Positions 11,871 to 23,908 of a stretch of 64,000 nt of DNA are shown here, one piece after another. The translations under genes were made by a program, and so were the position numbers. Position 1 is the stretch's first letter. Each line of letters opens with the position of its first letter. The DNA is from Stictocephala bisonia (Eukaryota; Arthropoda; Insecta; Hemiptera; Membracidae). Location: the NCBI GenBank assembly GCA_035578905.1, contig JAQJVL010000282.1, positions 744,001-808,000 on the forward strand. Direction: 5' to 3'. The notes beneath the pieces are model-generated. The model was not told where the DNA came from and ran no database searches. It saw only the letters and a list, made by a program, of their open reading frames with translations.

Positions 11871-12751
11871 TAGAAGTATTACTCTATGTAGAAGGTAAAA
11901 AAAATATGGAAATGCTTTCTCAACTTTTGTATGGCTTCACTTGTAAAAGTGAAATCTTGTACATCATCATGGTTACAAAGAACATACTTTTTGACGCCAT
12001 TAGCGACATTTCATTTTTTTAGGGGGACGGCCCACGAGAAGTTGAACGAAAATCTTCAACATAAGCCTAGGTCGAGTTTGATATCAAATGAAAGGTCTAT
12101 TCAAGAGAAATTAACTGCAGCAAACCGGACTTCGAATTTTCTAGAGTAGTGGTCATTTGAATTTCAGAGTAATTAATATGAACAGTATTATTTCTCCATT
12201 ATATAACGGTTTTAAGTAAATTATTCTGATTAAAAAATATACTTATGGAACACAATTATTTAAAAAATTAAATTATCAAATTATCTATAGAAAAAAATAA
12301 CTTTGTTGTGAAAATGTTTCCATATTTTTTTCACCCTGTATATGTTTGTATAATAATTATGTTTTTGACAAAATATTAATATACTTTCCTAAATTTTGTA
12401 ATAATGTTATCATATTTATAAGAAAATGAAAAATATAGGTCACCTTACCATGTTTACCCTAGAATAGTGTTCAATAAACTGTTGGACACATAGATGTATA
12501 TTTTATTTTATTTAGAATCTTCAATATTAAAATGATAAATCTTGATAATTTTACAATAATAATTTTAAATAATATTTATAAGTACTGTAGTTGTGTAAAC
12601 ATTGTTATTGTTTTATTTAACAGAGGGTATTACATTGTTAATTGAATGTAATACATTATTAACATTTAAAAAGAGGTAGAAAAAGAAACCATGAACAGTT
12701 AGTTATTTTATTTTTACATTTTCAAGGAAAATAAAATTTATTCTTTTCTAT
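11871..12751. other. Anonymous AT-rich DNA
   Basis: I see nothing beyond AT-rich sequence and short random frames. Confidence 0.5.
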
Positions 12752-14140
12752 CAAATCAAATCGTTTTATTTGTCTTATTACACTAAAGCATTGACAAAGT
12801 CAAAATACAGTCATTATTAGACATAGTCAAAGAATCCATAATACTAGTATTATTTTATATATTTACATTAGTTATAAAAATTAAATACTGTAGGTAGTAC
12901 AATATCTTACAGTTACTATATGACCATTCTCCATGCAAAGGGCGGCAGTCATTAAAAAGTTATGTCATCTAAGATAAGGAATTCTGATAAATTATAGAAA
13001 GGATTTTTGGATAGCCACTCATAGAATTTTGTAAAAAAGACCTTTTCTGGGTATCTATCCACTAGAAGTTTTACCTTATTCACTAGCTTTTGAGATATGA
13101 TAATATGACTCTGCTGTGTTTTGCTTAGCCTACAATGGGCTATATTGATACTATTTTTGTTTCTAGTGTTATAACTGTGCAGGTCACTTCTTAAGGTTAG
13201 GTTTTGTGTGTTTTTTAGTGTATAGGAGACCAGGTCTAATATGTATAAATTTATAACCGTTAACAGTTTAAGCCTGACAAAAAGCGGTTTGCAATGATCC
13301 AGTGGTTGTGCTTTTGTTATTACTCGGATAGCCTTCTTTTGTAGAATTAGGATTTCACCTATTTTGCTACTGTTGCCCCAGATTATTAATCCATATCTTA
13401 TAATTGATTGAAAAAATGCATAATATGAAGATAAAACATAATCATTAGGCACACAGGACATAACTCGCCTTAGCAAAAAAATTACTCTAGATAGTCTATT
13501 TGAGACATAATCAATGTGTGAATTCCAAGTTAGGCTATCGTCAATGAAAATCCTGAGAAATTTGACACTGGTAGCAAAATTTGTTGTTTCATCGAATAGC
13601 GGAGTTTGTTTTAAGCTAAATAGTATATTCTGAGTTTTACCTTCATTTAACAGAAACCCGTTTGATCTGAACCATACTGATGCATCTTCTATTGTTTTTT
13701 TGACAAGGTATTGCAAATTATCAAAGTTAGTGTGAGTATTAAGGAAAGTTGTGTATTATTGATTTAGCTTTGACAGCACTCGGAAGATCATTGATTTGTA
13801 ATAAAAATAAAAGAGGTCCCAGGACCGAGCCCTGTGGTACACCAGTTGGAACCACCATTTCACTGGACCACTCTCCACTGACACAAACTCTTTGTTTACG
13901 GTTTGTTAAGTAGCATTTAAAAAATTTTGCTGATTTCCCAGTAATACCATAGTAATGGAGCTTAGATATGAGTTCCCCATGATCTACACAATCAAAGGCC
14001 TTGCTCAAATCACACAAAGTGGCCTGAGCAAAGGTCTTATTTTCGAAAGCATTTATAACGTCCTTAATAAGTGCGTCAACAGCATCGATAGTGCTTTTAT
14101 CCCTTCTAAAACCGACTGATACTATCCTAATAGTATCAGA
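12752..14140 (-). pseudogene. CR1/L2-like LINE, 3' fragment of reverse transcriptase ORF
   Basis: The copy is read on the minus strand. It begins inside the RT fingers (VGFRRDKSTIDAVDALIKDV) and continues with CDLSKAFDCVDHGELISKLH (first catalytic Asp) and PTGVPQGSVLGPLLFLLQIN. The palm motif with the YADD/FADD box is missing: the frame jumps from NDLPSAVKAK to a segment starting QYLVKKTIEDASVWF, so an internal deletion removed the catalytic DD. It then runs through the thumb (RVIFLLRRV, YYAFFQSIIRYGLIIWG, LQKKAIRVI) to a normal C end (YNLSEFLILDDITF, stop near 12952). The 3' UTR ends near 12752-12771 in AATAAAACGATTTGATTTGA, a short tandem tail typical of L2-like LINEs. The clade is inferred from motif style. 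Confidence 0.85.
14117..14140. repeat. Inverted repeat at the 5' truncation point of the LINE
   Basis: CTGATACTAT at 14117-14126 is the exact reverse complement of 14131-14140, with a 4-nt spacer CCTA. One arm is LINE coding sequence and the other is not, so the fold-back lies exactly on the junction. Confidence 0.8.
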
Positions 14141-16129
14141 TTTTTAAAACATTTTACAAAACAAGAAGAGCATTAATAATCAAAGTTTGGTGGTTACAAA
14201 ATGCTTTACAAGGCACATCAGTTTGCATGTTCATATAACTCCAGATTGTGATGTGAACTAATTGAATATTTTAGTAAACTCTCACCAACTCATCAGTTAA
14301 TGGCGTGCAAGCCTAGCTGGCTTTAAAGGATGTGTATGTCAACTTTAAAGCAAACACAAGTCTTTACATTATTTGTCATATACATTGAAGGAACATTGCG
14401 TTATTTGCAACAACAAAAATCATCTGCAATAGATATTTTATTCCTCTTGCAACTCTGTGACAAAGCAGTTAGGTGAACAACTAAGAAAAATAATCTTCAA
14501 TAAAACAATTTCTTTGGCACATTCATCTGTACTGTAATTGTTGGATATTTCAGATTTCTTTACAGATACAATAACTATATACTTATAAATATCAGTAATA
14601 AATTTATGATGTAACTCTCAAGTCTACAGACTGATCATTTAAGACTACTGAAGCCCATTAAAGATTTTAATGTTCTACATAACTTGACAACCTCTGAGTC
14701 CACAATGTGTCGTTAGTGAGATTTTTACTGTAATTGGAAAATAAATTTTAAATAAAATATAATAATTATTAGTGATTCAATTAAAAAAAAACTTCTAACA
14801 TTGCCAGATATTTCGCCCACATTTTGATACTGCATCCCTCCCCAGTGGTATTGCTGAAATTGGAGTTGGTGAATAATCCCATATTTTATTTTTGGAACGG
14901 GTTCTAGTGGAGGAATGACTGGCTGTCAGAGTGTGACACCTAGCATTGGTTGAAGAAAATCAATAATATTGGCTTACTACCAATGGTTAACTAAGCTAAT
15001 TAGCTTTTTACATTTTAGTATACATTCTTGTTTTAAATTAGTTGTTTTATTTATATAGTATAAATTCGTTGTTGTTTTTTTCATGTATATAGATAAAAAA
15101 GGACTACAATGGATATAATAATATACATTAATAATAACTTTTAATCATTTGTATAAATGAACAAGACAATACTTTTTTATAATATATCAAGCGAATTAAC
15201 ATTGAATACTTGTTGTAATATTAATAAAAATTAATAACCAGTATGAAAGTAAAGTTCTATCGATTTTACAAATATTTGCTATAAAATCTTCAGAACAAAG
15301 GATTCTTAAATAATATAAGGTAAAGATTAGTTAGCTAAACTTTTGCTCTATTTCATGTATATTTCTTATACACCCAAATAATGTGATTATAGTTCAGTTT
15401 TTATAACGGTAGACTCAGGCTCCAGAAGCGGTGAGGGGTGAGGAAGAGTATCATTGTAAAAGGTGTCTTACAAACATTCGCTCAAATTAGGTCTCGATGC
15501 AGGAATGACTCATTGGACTCCATTCCTTGGTTTATGTTAGTAGTGCACGGCCGAGTCTACGATTATAAAAATTGTACTGTAATAGTTGAAAGTATTTACT
15601 AGTCATTTGTCTTAGTATATCACATTATACCTTAGTGAGTATTAAATATAAGCTCCCCAGTCCAGAATGTCACATATATTTAAAGTAGTGTATATAATAG
15701 TGCATACTGATGACTGAATGCTCATAACAAGTATATGGAGCACTGTATAATGTGTTGAAATAAAAAGAGACCATTGATTTTTTAAAGTAGTTATTTTTTT
15801 AACTGTCTCACTTTGTTAGAAATAGACTAATATTGAAATGATATTTTATATTTTTTTAATAGATACAAATATAATTTATTAAACATTTAATAATGAATTT
15901 AGGACCTGTCAATCCTAAGTGACTTTCTTAAAATGGTTATCAAGGCCAGATAGTGAAATTGGTAGAAACCAATTAAGGGGGCAACTATTATTGAAGTTAT
16001 ATACAACACAGAACTTGCTCGTGGGCTTTCTGGTGTGTGCTGGGGAGAGAGTGCCAGACAACCAGTTTTAGACAAGAAAAACATTTATATATCAAAATAA
16101 GCTTACTAATTTTTGATATATATAAATTA
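14141..16129. other. Anonymous intergenic DNA
   Basis: About 2 kb without a recognised coding, RNA or transposon feature. GC-richer pockets at about 14830-14950 and 15420-15560 may be old repeats that I cannot identify. Confidence 0.5.
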
Positions 16130-17372
16130 GTGTATGGGTGGGCGGGTGGGTCAATACCACAGTGCGTGTATGGGTGGGTAGGTGGGTCAATACCACAGTG
16201 CGTGTATGGGTGGGCAGGTGGGTCAATACCACTGTACGTGTATGGGTGGGCAGGTGGGTCAATACCACAGTGTGTGTAGGGTGGGCAGGTGGGTCAATAC
16301 CACTGTACGTGTATGGGTAGGCAGGTGGGTCAATACCACTGTACATGTATGGGTGGGCAGGTGGGTCAATACCACAGTGCGTGTATGGGTAGGCAGGTGG
16401 GTCAATACCACTGTACGTGTATGGGTGGGCGGTTGGGACAATACCACAGTGTGTATATGGGTGGGCAGGTGGGTCAATACCACAGTGCGTGTATGGGTGG
16501 GCAGGTGGGTCAATACCACTGTACGTTTATGGGTGGGCAGGTGGGTCAATACCATTGTACGTGTATGGGTGGGCGGTTGGGACAATACCACAGTGTGTAT
16601 ATGGGTGGGCAGGTGGGTCAATACCACAGTGCGTGTATGGGTGGGCAGGTGGGTCAATACCACTGTACGTTTATGGGTGGGCAGGTGGGTCAATACCACT
16701 GTACGTTTATGGGTGGGCAGGTGGGTCAATACCACTGTACGTTTATGGGTGGGCAGGTGGGTCAATACCACAGTGCGTGTATGGGTGGGCAGGTGGGTCA
16801 ATACCACTGTACGTTTATGGGTGGGCAGGTGGGTCAATACCATTGTACGTGTATGGGTGGGCGGTTGGGACAATACCACAGTGTGTATATGGGTGGGCAG
16901 GTGGGTCAATACCACTGTACGTGTATGGGTGGGCGGTTGGGACAATACCACAGTGTGTATATGGGTGGGCAGGTGGGTCAATACCACTGTACGTGTATGG
17001 GTGGGCGGTTGGGACAATACCACAGTGTGTATATGGGTGGGCAGGTGGGTCAATACCACAGTGCGTGTATGGGTGGGCAGGTGGGTCAATACCACTGTAC
17101 GTTTATGGGTGGGCAGGTGGGTCAATACCACTGTACGTGTATGAGTGGGCGGTTGGGACAATACCACAGTGTGTATATGGGTGGGCAGATGGGTCAATAC
17201 CACAGTGCGTGTATGGGTGGGCAGGTGGGTCAATACCACTGTACGTTTATGGGTGGGCAGGTGGGTCAATACCACTGTACGTGTATGAGTGGGCAGATGG
17301 GTCAATACCATTGTACGTGTATGAGTGGGCAGATGGGTCAATACCATTGTACGTGTATGGGTGGGCAGGGGG
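16130..17372. repeat. 36-bp GGGTGGG-rich minisatellite, about 34 units
   Basis: The unit contains TATGGGTGGGCAGGTGGGTC followed by AATACCACTGTACGTG. Several unit types alternate: GTACGTGTAT, GTGCGTGTAT, GTACGTTTAT, and a GGCGGTTGGGACAA plus GTGTGTATAT pair. Because 36 is divisible by three and the unit has few stops, up to five frames stay open over most of the array, giving false ORFs of 320-380 codons (for example repeats of VWVGRWVNTTVR or YGWAGGSIPQCV). These are not genes. One unit near 16270 lacks a base. Each unit carries four closely spaced G-runs on the plus strand. Confidence 0.97.
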
Positions 17373-17507
17373 ATTACATTACAGATTGTTGTTATACAAG
17401 GCCAGCTAATTGTATAACAAAATATAAATAATGCAAGTTTTTCGTACTTGCATAGTATATTTTTCGTACTCTTAAATTAGAAAAAACCGACTACTTTATA
17501 CCGACTT

Positions 17508-17852
17508 GTATAGATGTGAACAAGGGGTTCTATGTTCACTTGTGGTAGGTGGTAAGTCATCAGTATAGATGTGAACGAGGGGTTCTCTATGTTCACTTGT
17601 GGTAGGTGGTAAGTCATCAGTATAGATTTGTGAACGAGGGGTTCTTTATGTTCACTTGTGGTAGGTGGTAAGTCATCAGTATAGATGTGATCGAGGGGTT
17701 CTCTATGTTCACTTGTGGTAGGTGGTAGGTCATCAGTGGTATAGATGTAAACGAGGGGTTCTTTATGTTCACTTGTCGTAGGTGGTAGGTCATCAGTATA
17801 GATGTGAACGAGGGGTTCTTTATGTTCACTTATGGTAGGTGGTAGATCATCA
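17508..17852. repeat. 57-bp tandem repeat, six units
   Basis: Units start at about 17508, 17563, 17620, 17679, 17739 and 17796. Each reads GTATAGATGTGAACGAGGGG then TTCTTTATGTTCACTTGTGG, with indels of 1-3 bp. A further partial unit sits about 1.2 kb downstream at 19053-19082. No coding role is likely. Confidence 0.9.
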
Positions 17853-17874
17853 CCACTATGGTGTACCCATCACC

Positions 17875-17998
17875 ATGTATGGGTCAATATCACTGTACGT
17901 GTATGGGTGGACAGGTGGGTCATTGCCACTGTATGTGTATGGGTGGACAGGTGGGTCATTGCCACTGTACGTGTATGGGTGGGCAGGTGGGTCATTAA
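17875..17998. repeat. Second small block of the 36-bp minisatellite
   Basis: About three units in the same orientation as the large array (GTATGGGTGGACAGGTGGGT and similar). They are separated from it by the 57-bp repeat array. The AATACC segment is changed to CATTGCC, so this block evolved separately. Confidence 0.9.
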
Positions 17999-18179
17999 TG
18001 GTAAGGCCGATATATTGGGCAGGACAGTGCTGGCATCACCTCTTCTTCTTCACAGAGCCTACATGAGAAAAGAAGAAATGAAAAGCCGTAACAAATGTGC
18101 ATAATAGTTTGCCTGGTCATAGCTCAGCAAAGCTCGGCTGTAACCGCAATCCGGTCTTTAGATGAGTGCACGAGTCTTT

Positions 18180-18945
18180 AATGATCAACATTACGTTCAA
18201 AAATAGAGTCTTCAATCCTGGACAGGTCCTTCAACTCCACATTACTGATTTCATCTATAGACTGTTCAAGGTGTTCTGTATGGAACTTTTGATACCACTC
18301 TCAAGATACTCTGGACAGTTCAGCTCTCTTACAATAACCTTCATAAATGAGTTTGGTATTAACTAATACATTGAGCCCACACTCGTAATTGTTTTTTTTT
18401 TTTCCTGCATCATCTGTAAGTTTTATAGGGTTGTTATTAATACATAGAAATGCATAATCAGATGAGAAAAAGGAAATAGAGTCTAATTGTACTTTTACAT
18501 TCTCATATCTACCATGCTTTACAAGCTGGGAAATGGTAGGCCCAAGAAACAATGTTTTATTTAAAGTGTTTCTATTGTTCTCAGAGAAAGTGTCAAAATA
18601 ACTATCAACAATTTTATCATCTAGCCACCTTATATTAAGCCATGACTTAGCCTGTACTTCCTGAAGCTGAGTCTTTAAAAACTGCACTGTAGTGAGTAAG
18701 ATTCAAGTTGTGTTTTGGCACTTATTTAAGCTATCATTTAAACTAGTAATAACATTATCTTTGTCTGATATTGTAGTATTAAGAGTCATACATTCATCTG
18801 TCAAGTGTTTTAACTTAGTCTTAAATGTATCTAGTGTACAAGATATATCAGTGTACGTACTCTTTAAAAACTGTGTCCTGCAAGTGAGCCGTCCGTAAAC
18901 CAGACGCTTCCTTTGACTTGTACAAGCTCGGTATTCTCCATCCAC
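18180..18945 (-). pseudogene. LINE ORF1 fragment: coiled coil plus NEDP1-like C48 protease
   Basis: On the minus strand, 18945-18703 encodes a predicted coiled-coil stretch (LDTFKTKLKHLTDECMTLNT, ISDKDNVITSLNDSLNKC). After one stop the frame continues (18687-18301) with SWLNIRWLDDKIVDSYFDTF, FLGPTISQLVKHG, DYAFLCINNNPIKLTDDAG and then NNYECGLNVLVNTKLI. This follows the order of a SENP8/NEDP1-type Ulp1 peptidase: WLND helix, FLxPxxxQ helix, FLxINNN strand, and the catalytic Cys in the ECG motif. The segment with the catalytic His and Asp is deleted at a poly-Lys run (about 18395-18403). A TGA at 18301-18303 interrupts a readable C end down to about 18180. It is homologous to ORF1 at 49.3-49.9 kb. 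Assignment to a LINE is inferred from that homology. Confidence 0.6.
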
Positions 18946-19052
18946 TTGTGTCTGCTTGGAAGGAAAGCCCTGACCTGTCTGTTAAATCTGTACCTAGATG
19001 TCTCGAAGTTTGTTGCCGTCGCAAGCAACGGGTCCAGACCAATGTCCCTAGA

Positions 19053-19082
19053 TAGTATAAAAGTGAACGAGGGGTTCTTTGT
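19053..19082. repeat. Detached partial copy of the 57-bp repeat
   Basis: GTATAAAAGTGAACGAGGGG plus TTCTTT matches the first half of the 57-bp unit found at 17508-17852. The material between (36-bp minisatellite block and LINE fragment) appears to be inserted in, or duplicated next to, the array. Confidence 0.75.
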
Positions 19083-19610
19083 TAAATTTTATTTATACTA
19101 TAATTAAGTTATTTGGCCATGATTGACCTTGTTGTATTAGTAGAATGTTACTTGATTGACGTTGAAGGTGGACTGTCTACATGAAGGAAAATATAACTCC
19201 TTTGTAAATGACCAGTTGATTGAATATAATAACCTCACTTCGAGCTAACGTTTATTCGTTTATTGTATTCATTTATAGCATTTTAACTATGTAATATTTA
19301 ACTAGAATTGATATTTTCATATGAAATATTAAAATATGTTATAATATATAAGTTAATATTACCATAAAAACTCTTCTTATTTTACGTAAATTTGTTTAAA
19401 AGTGAAGTGAGTTTCCAACCACTGAATCAAAATTATATAGTTTTTATTAAGAGACTGCAATTTATATAAAATAGAATTAAACCTAAAAATGTGTACCTTA
19501 TGCATAATTTATCAAGGCTTAATACATAAAACATAAAGTGCATAATTTGGTAGATTGTATTCAAAATGATTTCGTTCTATACAGTATTACATTTTCTGCA
19601 ACTATGCTTA
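19083..19610. other. Anonymous AT-rich spacer
   Basis: No feature supported. Confidence 0.5.
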
Positions 19611-21805
19611 CAGATCGCGGACTTTAGCTGTGCGCGTGGCCTTGGCTGCGTGGTGATAGGCGGGAGGGGTAGCGGGGTAGTGTTATGCGCTCTGTCCTGA
19701 AAACACTGACTCACCTGCAACAACCTCTTTAATGAGAATCGTAATGAAAATAACAACTAACCCTACCTACTTCCTGGCTAAAATCAGTCTTTTCTGTGAC
19801 AGTAATGAGTGTGGTTGTCATTTGTGCCTAGTTATTTGTTCAACCAGTGCGTACGGTTTACACCGATTATTATTAATATAGCCGTAGTTACCGAGTATTT
19901 TATTTGTGATATATTTTGTTAGTTGTAGTATTTGTTAATTTTCCACAATGACTAATGAGTTCAAGTCGCTAGTCAAGAATAGAGTAATTCATAGTAAGGA
20001 CCGCGAAATTATCAGTAACGTGTTTAAATTTATGAAGGAAGAGGCAGACCGAAAAACTTTAAATATTCCGTTGGCAAAGGCTCGTCAAAGAACAGCAGGA
20101 GCTATCAGAGTGAGTTAAATAAACTCAAATAAACAGTGAGTTTAAAGAATTGCATGTTAGTGGTCAGTGCGAGGCAAGTTTTACTACGCCAAACAAAAAC
20201 CGACAACGACGTAAAACAGTAACATATTTAGATGACTTCTATAGATGTGTAGTGAGAAGACTAGTGTACAATTTTCATATAGAAGAACATAGAATACCAA
20301 CTGTAAAATTATTGAGGGAGGCGCTAAAATAAAAAATAAACTTTCAGGTTTGTGATAAAAGTTTGAGACGCATATTAAAGGATTTAGGGCTTACTTGGAG
20401 AAAGACAGCAAACAATAGAAAGTTGTTAATTGAAAAACCAGAAAACCGAGAAAAACAGATAACATATTTGAGAGCGTTGAAAAGCTCCAGAGAGCAAGGA
20501 CGTCCAATAATTTATTTAGACGAGTCTCACACTATCTTCTCACGTTTCTAATAAAACTTGTTCAGATGGCTCAAATAAAGGGTTACACGTTCCAATTTCT
20601 AAGGGTGAAAGATTGATCCATGCGGGCGGAGAGAAAGGGTTCGTGCCTAACGCTTTTACCTGCTGGAAAGCGAGCAACCATAGTGGAGACTACCACAACA
20701 ACGCGAATGAGGAAATATTTATGAAATGGATGAAGGACAAAGTATTGCCCAATTTGGAACCAAATTCAGTACTGGTAGTCGATAATGCACCCTACTATAA
20801 AATTCTAATTGAATAGGCTCCTACTTCAAAAAGTAAGAGACAGGATATGAAGGCGTGGCTTTTAAAAAAAGGAATACCATTCAGTAACAATATGTTTTTA
20901 CCTGAACTGTACAAACTTGTGCAGCTACATAAACCAAGGTATTTCCGATGTGCCTTGGATGAAACTGTCAAACTTGAGGGTCATGACATCTTACGACTCC
21001 CACCCTACCACCCAGATCTCAATCCGATTGAGTTAATTTGGGCCGAAGTCAAAGGTTATGTAGCCAAGAGAAATACGTCCTGTACTATATCTCAAACTAA
21101 AACTTCTGCGAAGAAAACATATCATGAATGGGTGCAGAAGAATGGTTAGGAAAGTGCAAGCACGTGGAGAAGATAGAAAAAGACTATGCAGCGGCAGAGC
21201 CCCAGATAGACAATGTTATAGAATCCTTTGTTATATCAGTTGGAAATGAATCTGATACAGACAGTGACGGTCTTACAGAGGAGGAGGAAGAGTTAAGTGG
21301 GATTGAAGAACGAACTCTACTGAAGTAAAATAATTGTAAGTCACATTCATATATCATTATTAAATTCATATTATATTATATTCACATTCATTATATATTC
21401 ATTATAAGAAAGTACTTATAAGTTACTCAACTTTTTACTAACTATTTACAAAAATAAAATGCCTAAGTAATATTATTACAGTCGTTTTAATGAAGTAGAC
21501 AAAGAAGCAGGAATAATAGCAATAATAATAATATGTTTCTTATGTTTGTGAAATTTACATACTTTCCGACCTACCATAAAAATACAGTTACCACAATACA
21601 TTTAATGTTCTCAATTTATAATACTTTTTCCCATACATGTTTAGCTGTCAAATAGTAAATTGTAACCGATATAGAACCTAGGAAGAAGTTTTGGCGCCTT
21701 CATTTCAGCGGCGAGCGCGTGAACGCAACCCGTAAAACATATTGTGTTTGTTTGTTGAATGGGTAGTAGTTTGTTTCCGCGCGCAGAGCTAAAGTCCTCG
21801 ATGTG
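19611..21805 (+). mobile_element. Tc1/mariner-superfamily (DDE_3) transposon, complete borders, inactive
   Basis: The ends are inverted repeats: the left has ATCGCGGACTTTAGCTGTGC, and the reverse complement of the right has ATCGAGGACTTTAGCTCTGC. TA dinucleotides (19609-19610 and 21806-21807) flank the element, as expected for this superfamily. The 2.2-kb length fits an autonomous copy. The transposase inside is broken (see next entry). Confidence 0.85.
19948..21330 (+). pseudogene. DDE_3-type transposase, multiply interrupted
   Basis: The reading frame appears to start at ATG 19948 (MTNEFKSLVKNRVIHSKDRE) and enters a helix-turn-helix segment (KARQRTAGAIRVS). It breaks at about 20117, where GTGAGTT is duplicated around a short insertion. 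It then resumes with a second DNA-binding part (RRILKDLGLTWRKTANNRKL) and the catalytic core. That core has IIYLDESHT (first Asp), VLVVDNAPYY (second Asp) and LPPYHPDLNPIELIWAEVKG (third acidic residue is the Glu of NPIE). The PPYHPDLNPIE signature is typical of DDE_3 (IS630/Tc1/mariner) transposases. Several stops and frame changes (about 20330, 20550, 20814, 21147) make it a pseudogene. The C-terminal tail is acidic (SDTDSDGLTEEEEE). The exact subgroup is uncertain. Confidence 0.85.
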
Positions 21806-23773
21806 TACTATATATCTTAGCATTGGCTTACATCGTCTTATCATAAAGTCTTTCGCAATCTTCAGGTATTTTTAAAAATCGAAAGGAGGTAGAAATTTTT
21901 AAGTAATATGGGAGATAATAACCGTTTGAGGTGGTTTGGATATGTGAAAAGAATGAGACAGGATTTTTTAATTTCTGTCTGACGTCCTTTTGAACACAAC
22001 TTGATTTTTGTATTAAATTATTTCAAATGTTAAACAACTGTTGAAAAATATATGAGTCGTAACACATTCAAAAGAATACAGTTTTGAAAATGATATAATT
22101 CTGAAAATATTGGTTTCAAAAGAATGATATTCTCCAAATGTTTCCAAACAATACAAAAAAAAAAAAAAAAAAAAAAGTAAAACCACAATACCCTAATACA
22201 AGTACTATAGTCATAACTAAGTGTTTCAGCTCGAAGTTTAGAACTTCTTAACATGTTCAGTTAAAGATTATAACAAATTATCTAAAAACAAAAATGTAAT
22301 TATTAAACCCATCTACATTGTGTTTAGATTAAAGTAAATTGTGCTGTAACCATGAAGTGTCAATTATATTGCCACAGGTATGTGCGAGGGTGGACTACTG
22401 ATCATCAGTTTAGTTGGAAATCTTGCTCTTGGACATCGAACACAACATCCCAAGTCTCAAGCACTAAACTGTCACGCTTGGGGTTTATACTTCAAGTTTG
22501 GACACTGATATTACGAGATTAAAAAAATTACTTGTCTACATGTTAAACGATGTTCATAATGAGTCAAAATTATCAGGAAAAAGATTATACGATTTGGAGA
22601 AGGATGCCTCTGAATATTTTTCGGAGATGATTAAGATTGATCAGAGGCATTGTTTGATTGGAGAAACAGAGTGACATGTGACTAGTGACATGATAATAAA
22701 ACATGGTCTCATCTCTCTCCTAGAAGAGTTGTACCTCATTGGTTAATATGTATTATTTATTTTACCTAAATACACCCGATATTACGTGAAAATAAGCGCA
22801 TAATGACAGCCTACATGATGATGGTATAAAATACACAACAACGCTGAAAAGAAATGTTATAAAATATTTATTTTGTAAACAGTTTGATCTATGTGATTGA
22901 AAGTAAAAAGCTTGTATTTAGTTTATTTTCGTATAAATAATGTGCTTCGTGCAAAATGTATAATTCCTCTGAGACATCGAACACACATACACTAGGTAAA
23001 AAGCAACATTCGAATTCTGACTTATTTTCTGTAAAAATTGTACATTGACTATTTGTCATTGTACATCACAATTATTTCTTTCCTGAAAAAGTAAGGATTA
23101 ACTTTAATCGTTAATCACAAGTATGCTTATCTTATAACCTTTCGTGGAAAAAATACATACCTTCACCTTCCCAAGGTTTCAAGACTATTGAATGAATGGT
23201 GTAGTAATAAAGGACAAACACCTACAGAGTATATATAAATTACTCTTCAGAGTCCTCTGATCTGAAAGGGCCTTTGGAATATGCATTATTTGTTACTTAA
23301 TGGATTAGATAAGGATGTTTAATATTAAAATATATTTAAGGATTTTAATACCTCTTAGTTTAATTTGTATAAGTTTACTCATCGTTACTGAATATCTGAT
23401 TATTTGTACTAATTTATAACCAACTACAAATAAAGATATGTAGTGATATTACATAAAGATGTTACTATACTTTCGTTGTAAAAAGAATCAAAATATTACA
23501 AAAATATTAGGTTTAAACATCGATAAGTTAACTATGTATTGCAATGGAATGGTGGATGAAAAAAATATGCATTTCCTTAATATAGAATAATCTTTAGTTC
23601 TATAACCTTTGACTCAATCGATTTGTTCAAAGACCAAAGACAAAATGTATATAAATAAACAATTATTTGTCAAAATTGGCAAGTAATACAAATAGTAACC
23701 TAACCTGTAAGTTAAAGGCTTGAACATATTTTGAAATTAAGAGTTCGTTTTTCGTTACAATCAAGTTTTCATA
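21806..23773. other. Intergenic DNA upstream of NUB1
   Basis: Mostly anonymous. A short LINE-like relic lies at 21908-21961 and a 24-base A-run at about 22155-22178. The last several hundred bases should contain the NUB1 promoter and 5' UTR, but I see no TATA box or initiator that I can defend. Confidence 0.45.
21908..21961 (+). pseudogene. Tiny RTE-type LINE relic (C-terminal motif)
   Basis: The frame MGDNNRLRWFGYVKRMRQ resembles the conserved C-terminal RLRWxGHVxRM motif of RTE-type reverse transcriptases; compare SRRLRWAGHAWRRE in the RTE copy at 46.6 kb. Only about 18 codons remain, so a chance match is possible. Confidence 0.35.
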
Positions 23774-23908
23774 ATGAATACAGATCTTAAAATTGAAGAC
23801 ATTATATTCCGAGTAAGAGATCAACTAAATAAAAGCAACATTAAACTTTGGTTGGATCCTTATTACAGTGATAAAGGAGTAGGGTCTGATGAAATGGTAG
23901 CATTACAG
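23774..23908 (+). CDS. NUB1: NUB1 coding exon 1
   Basis: It holds 45 codons from ATG 23774 (MNTDLKIEDIIFRVRDQLNK … SDEMVALQ). It ends at CAG before GTAACT, phase 0. The LWLDPYY segment corresponds to LWKPPYT near the vertebrate NUB1 N terminus. The upstream flank lacks an in-frame alternative ATG close by, so this start is preferred. Confidence 0.85.

Noticed and set aside
16037..17431. Several overlapping long ORFs (up to 380 codons) on both strands with 12-residue repeats
   Set aside because: They arise because the minisatellite unit is 36 bp (divisible by 3) and poor in stops; five frames are open at once and no start context or domain supports translation.
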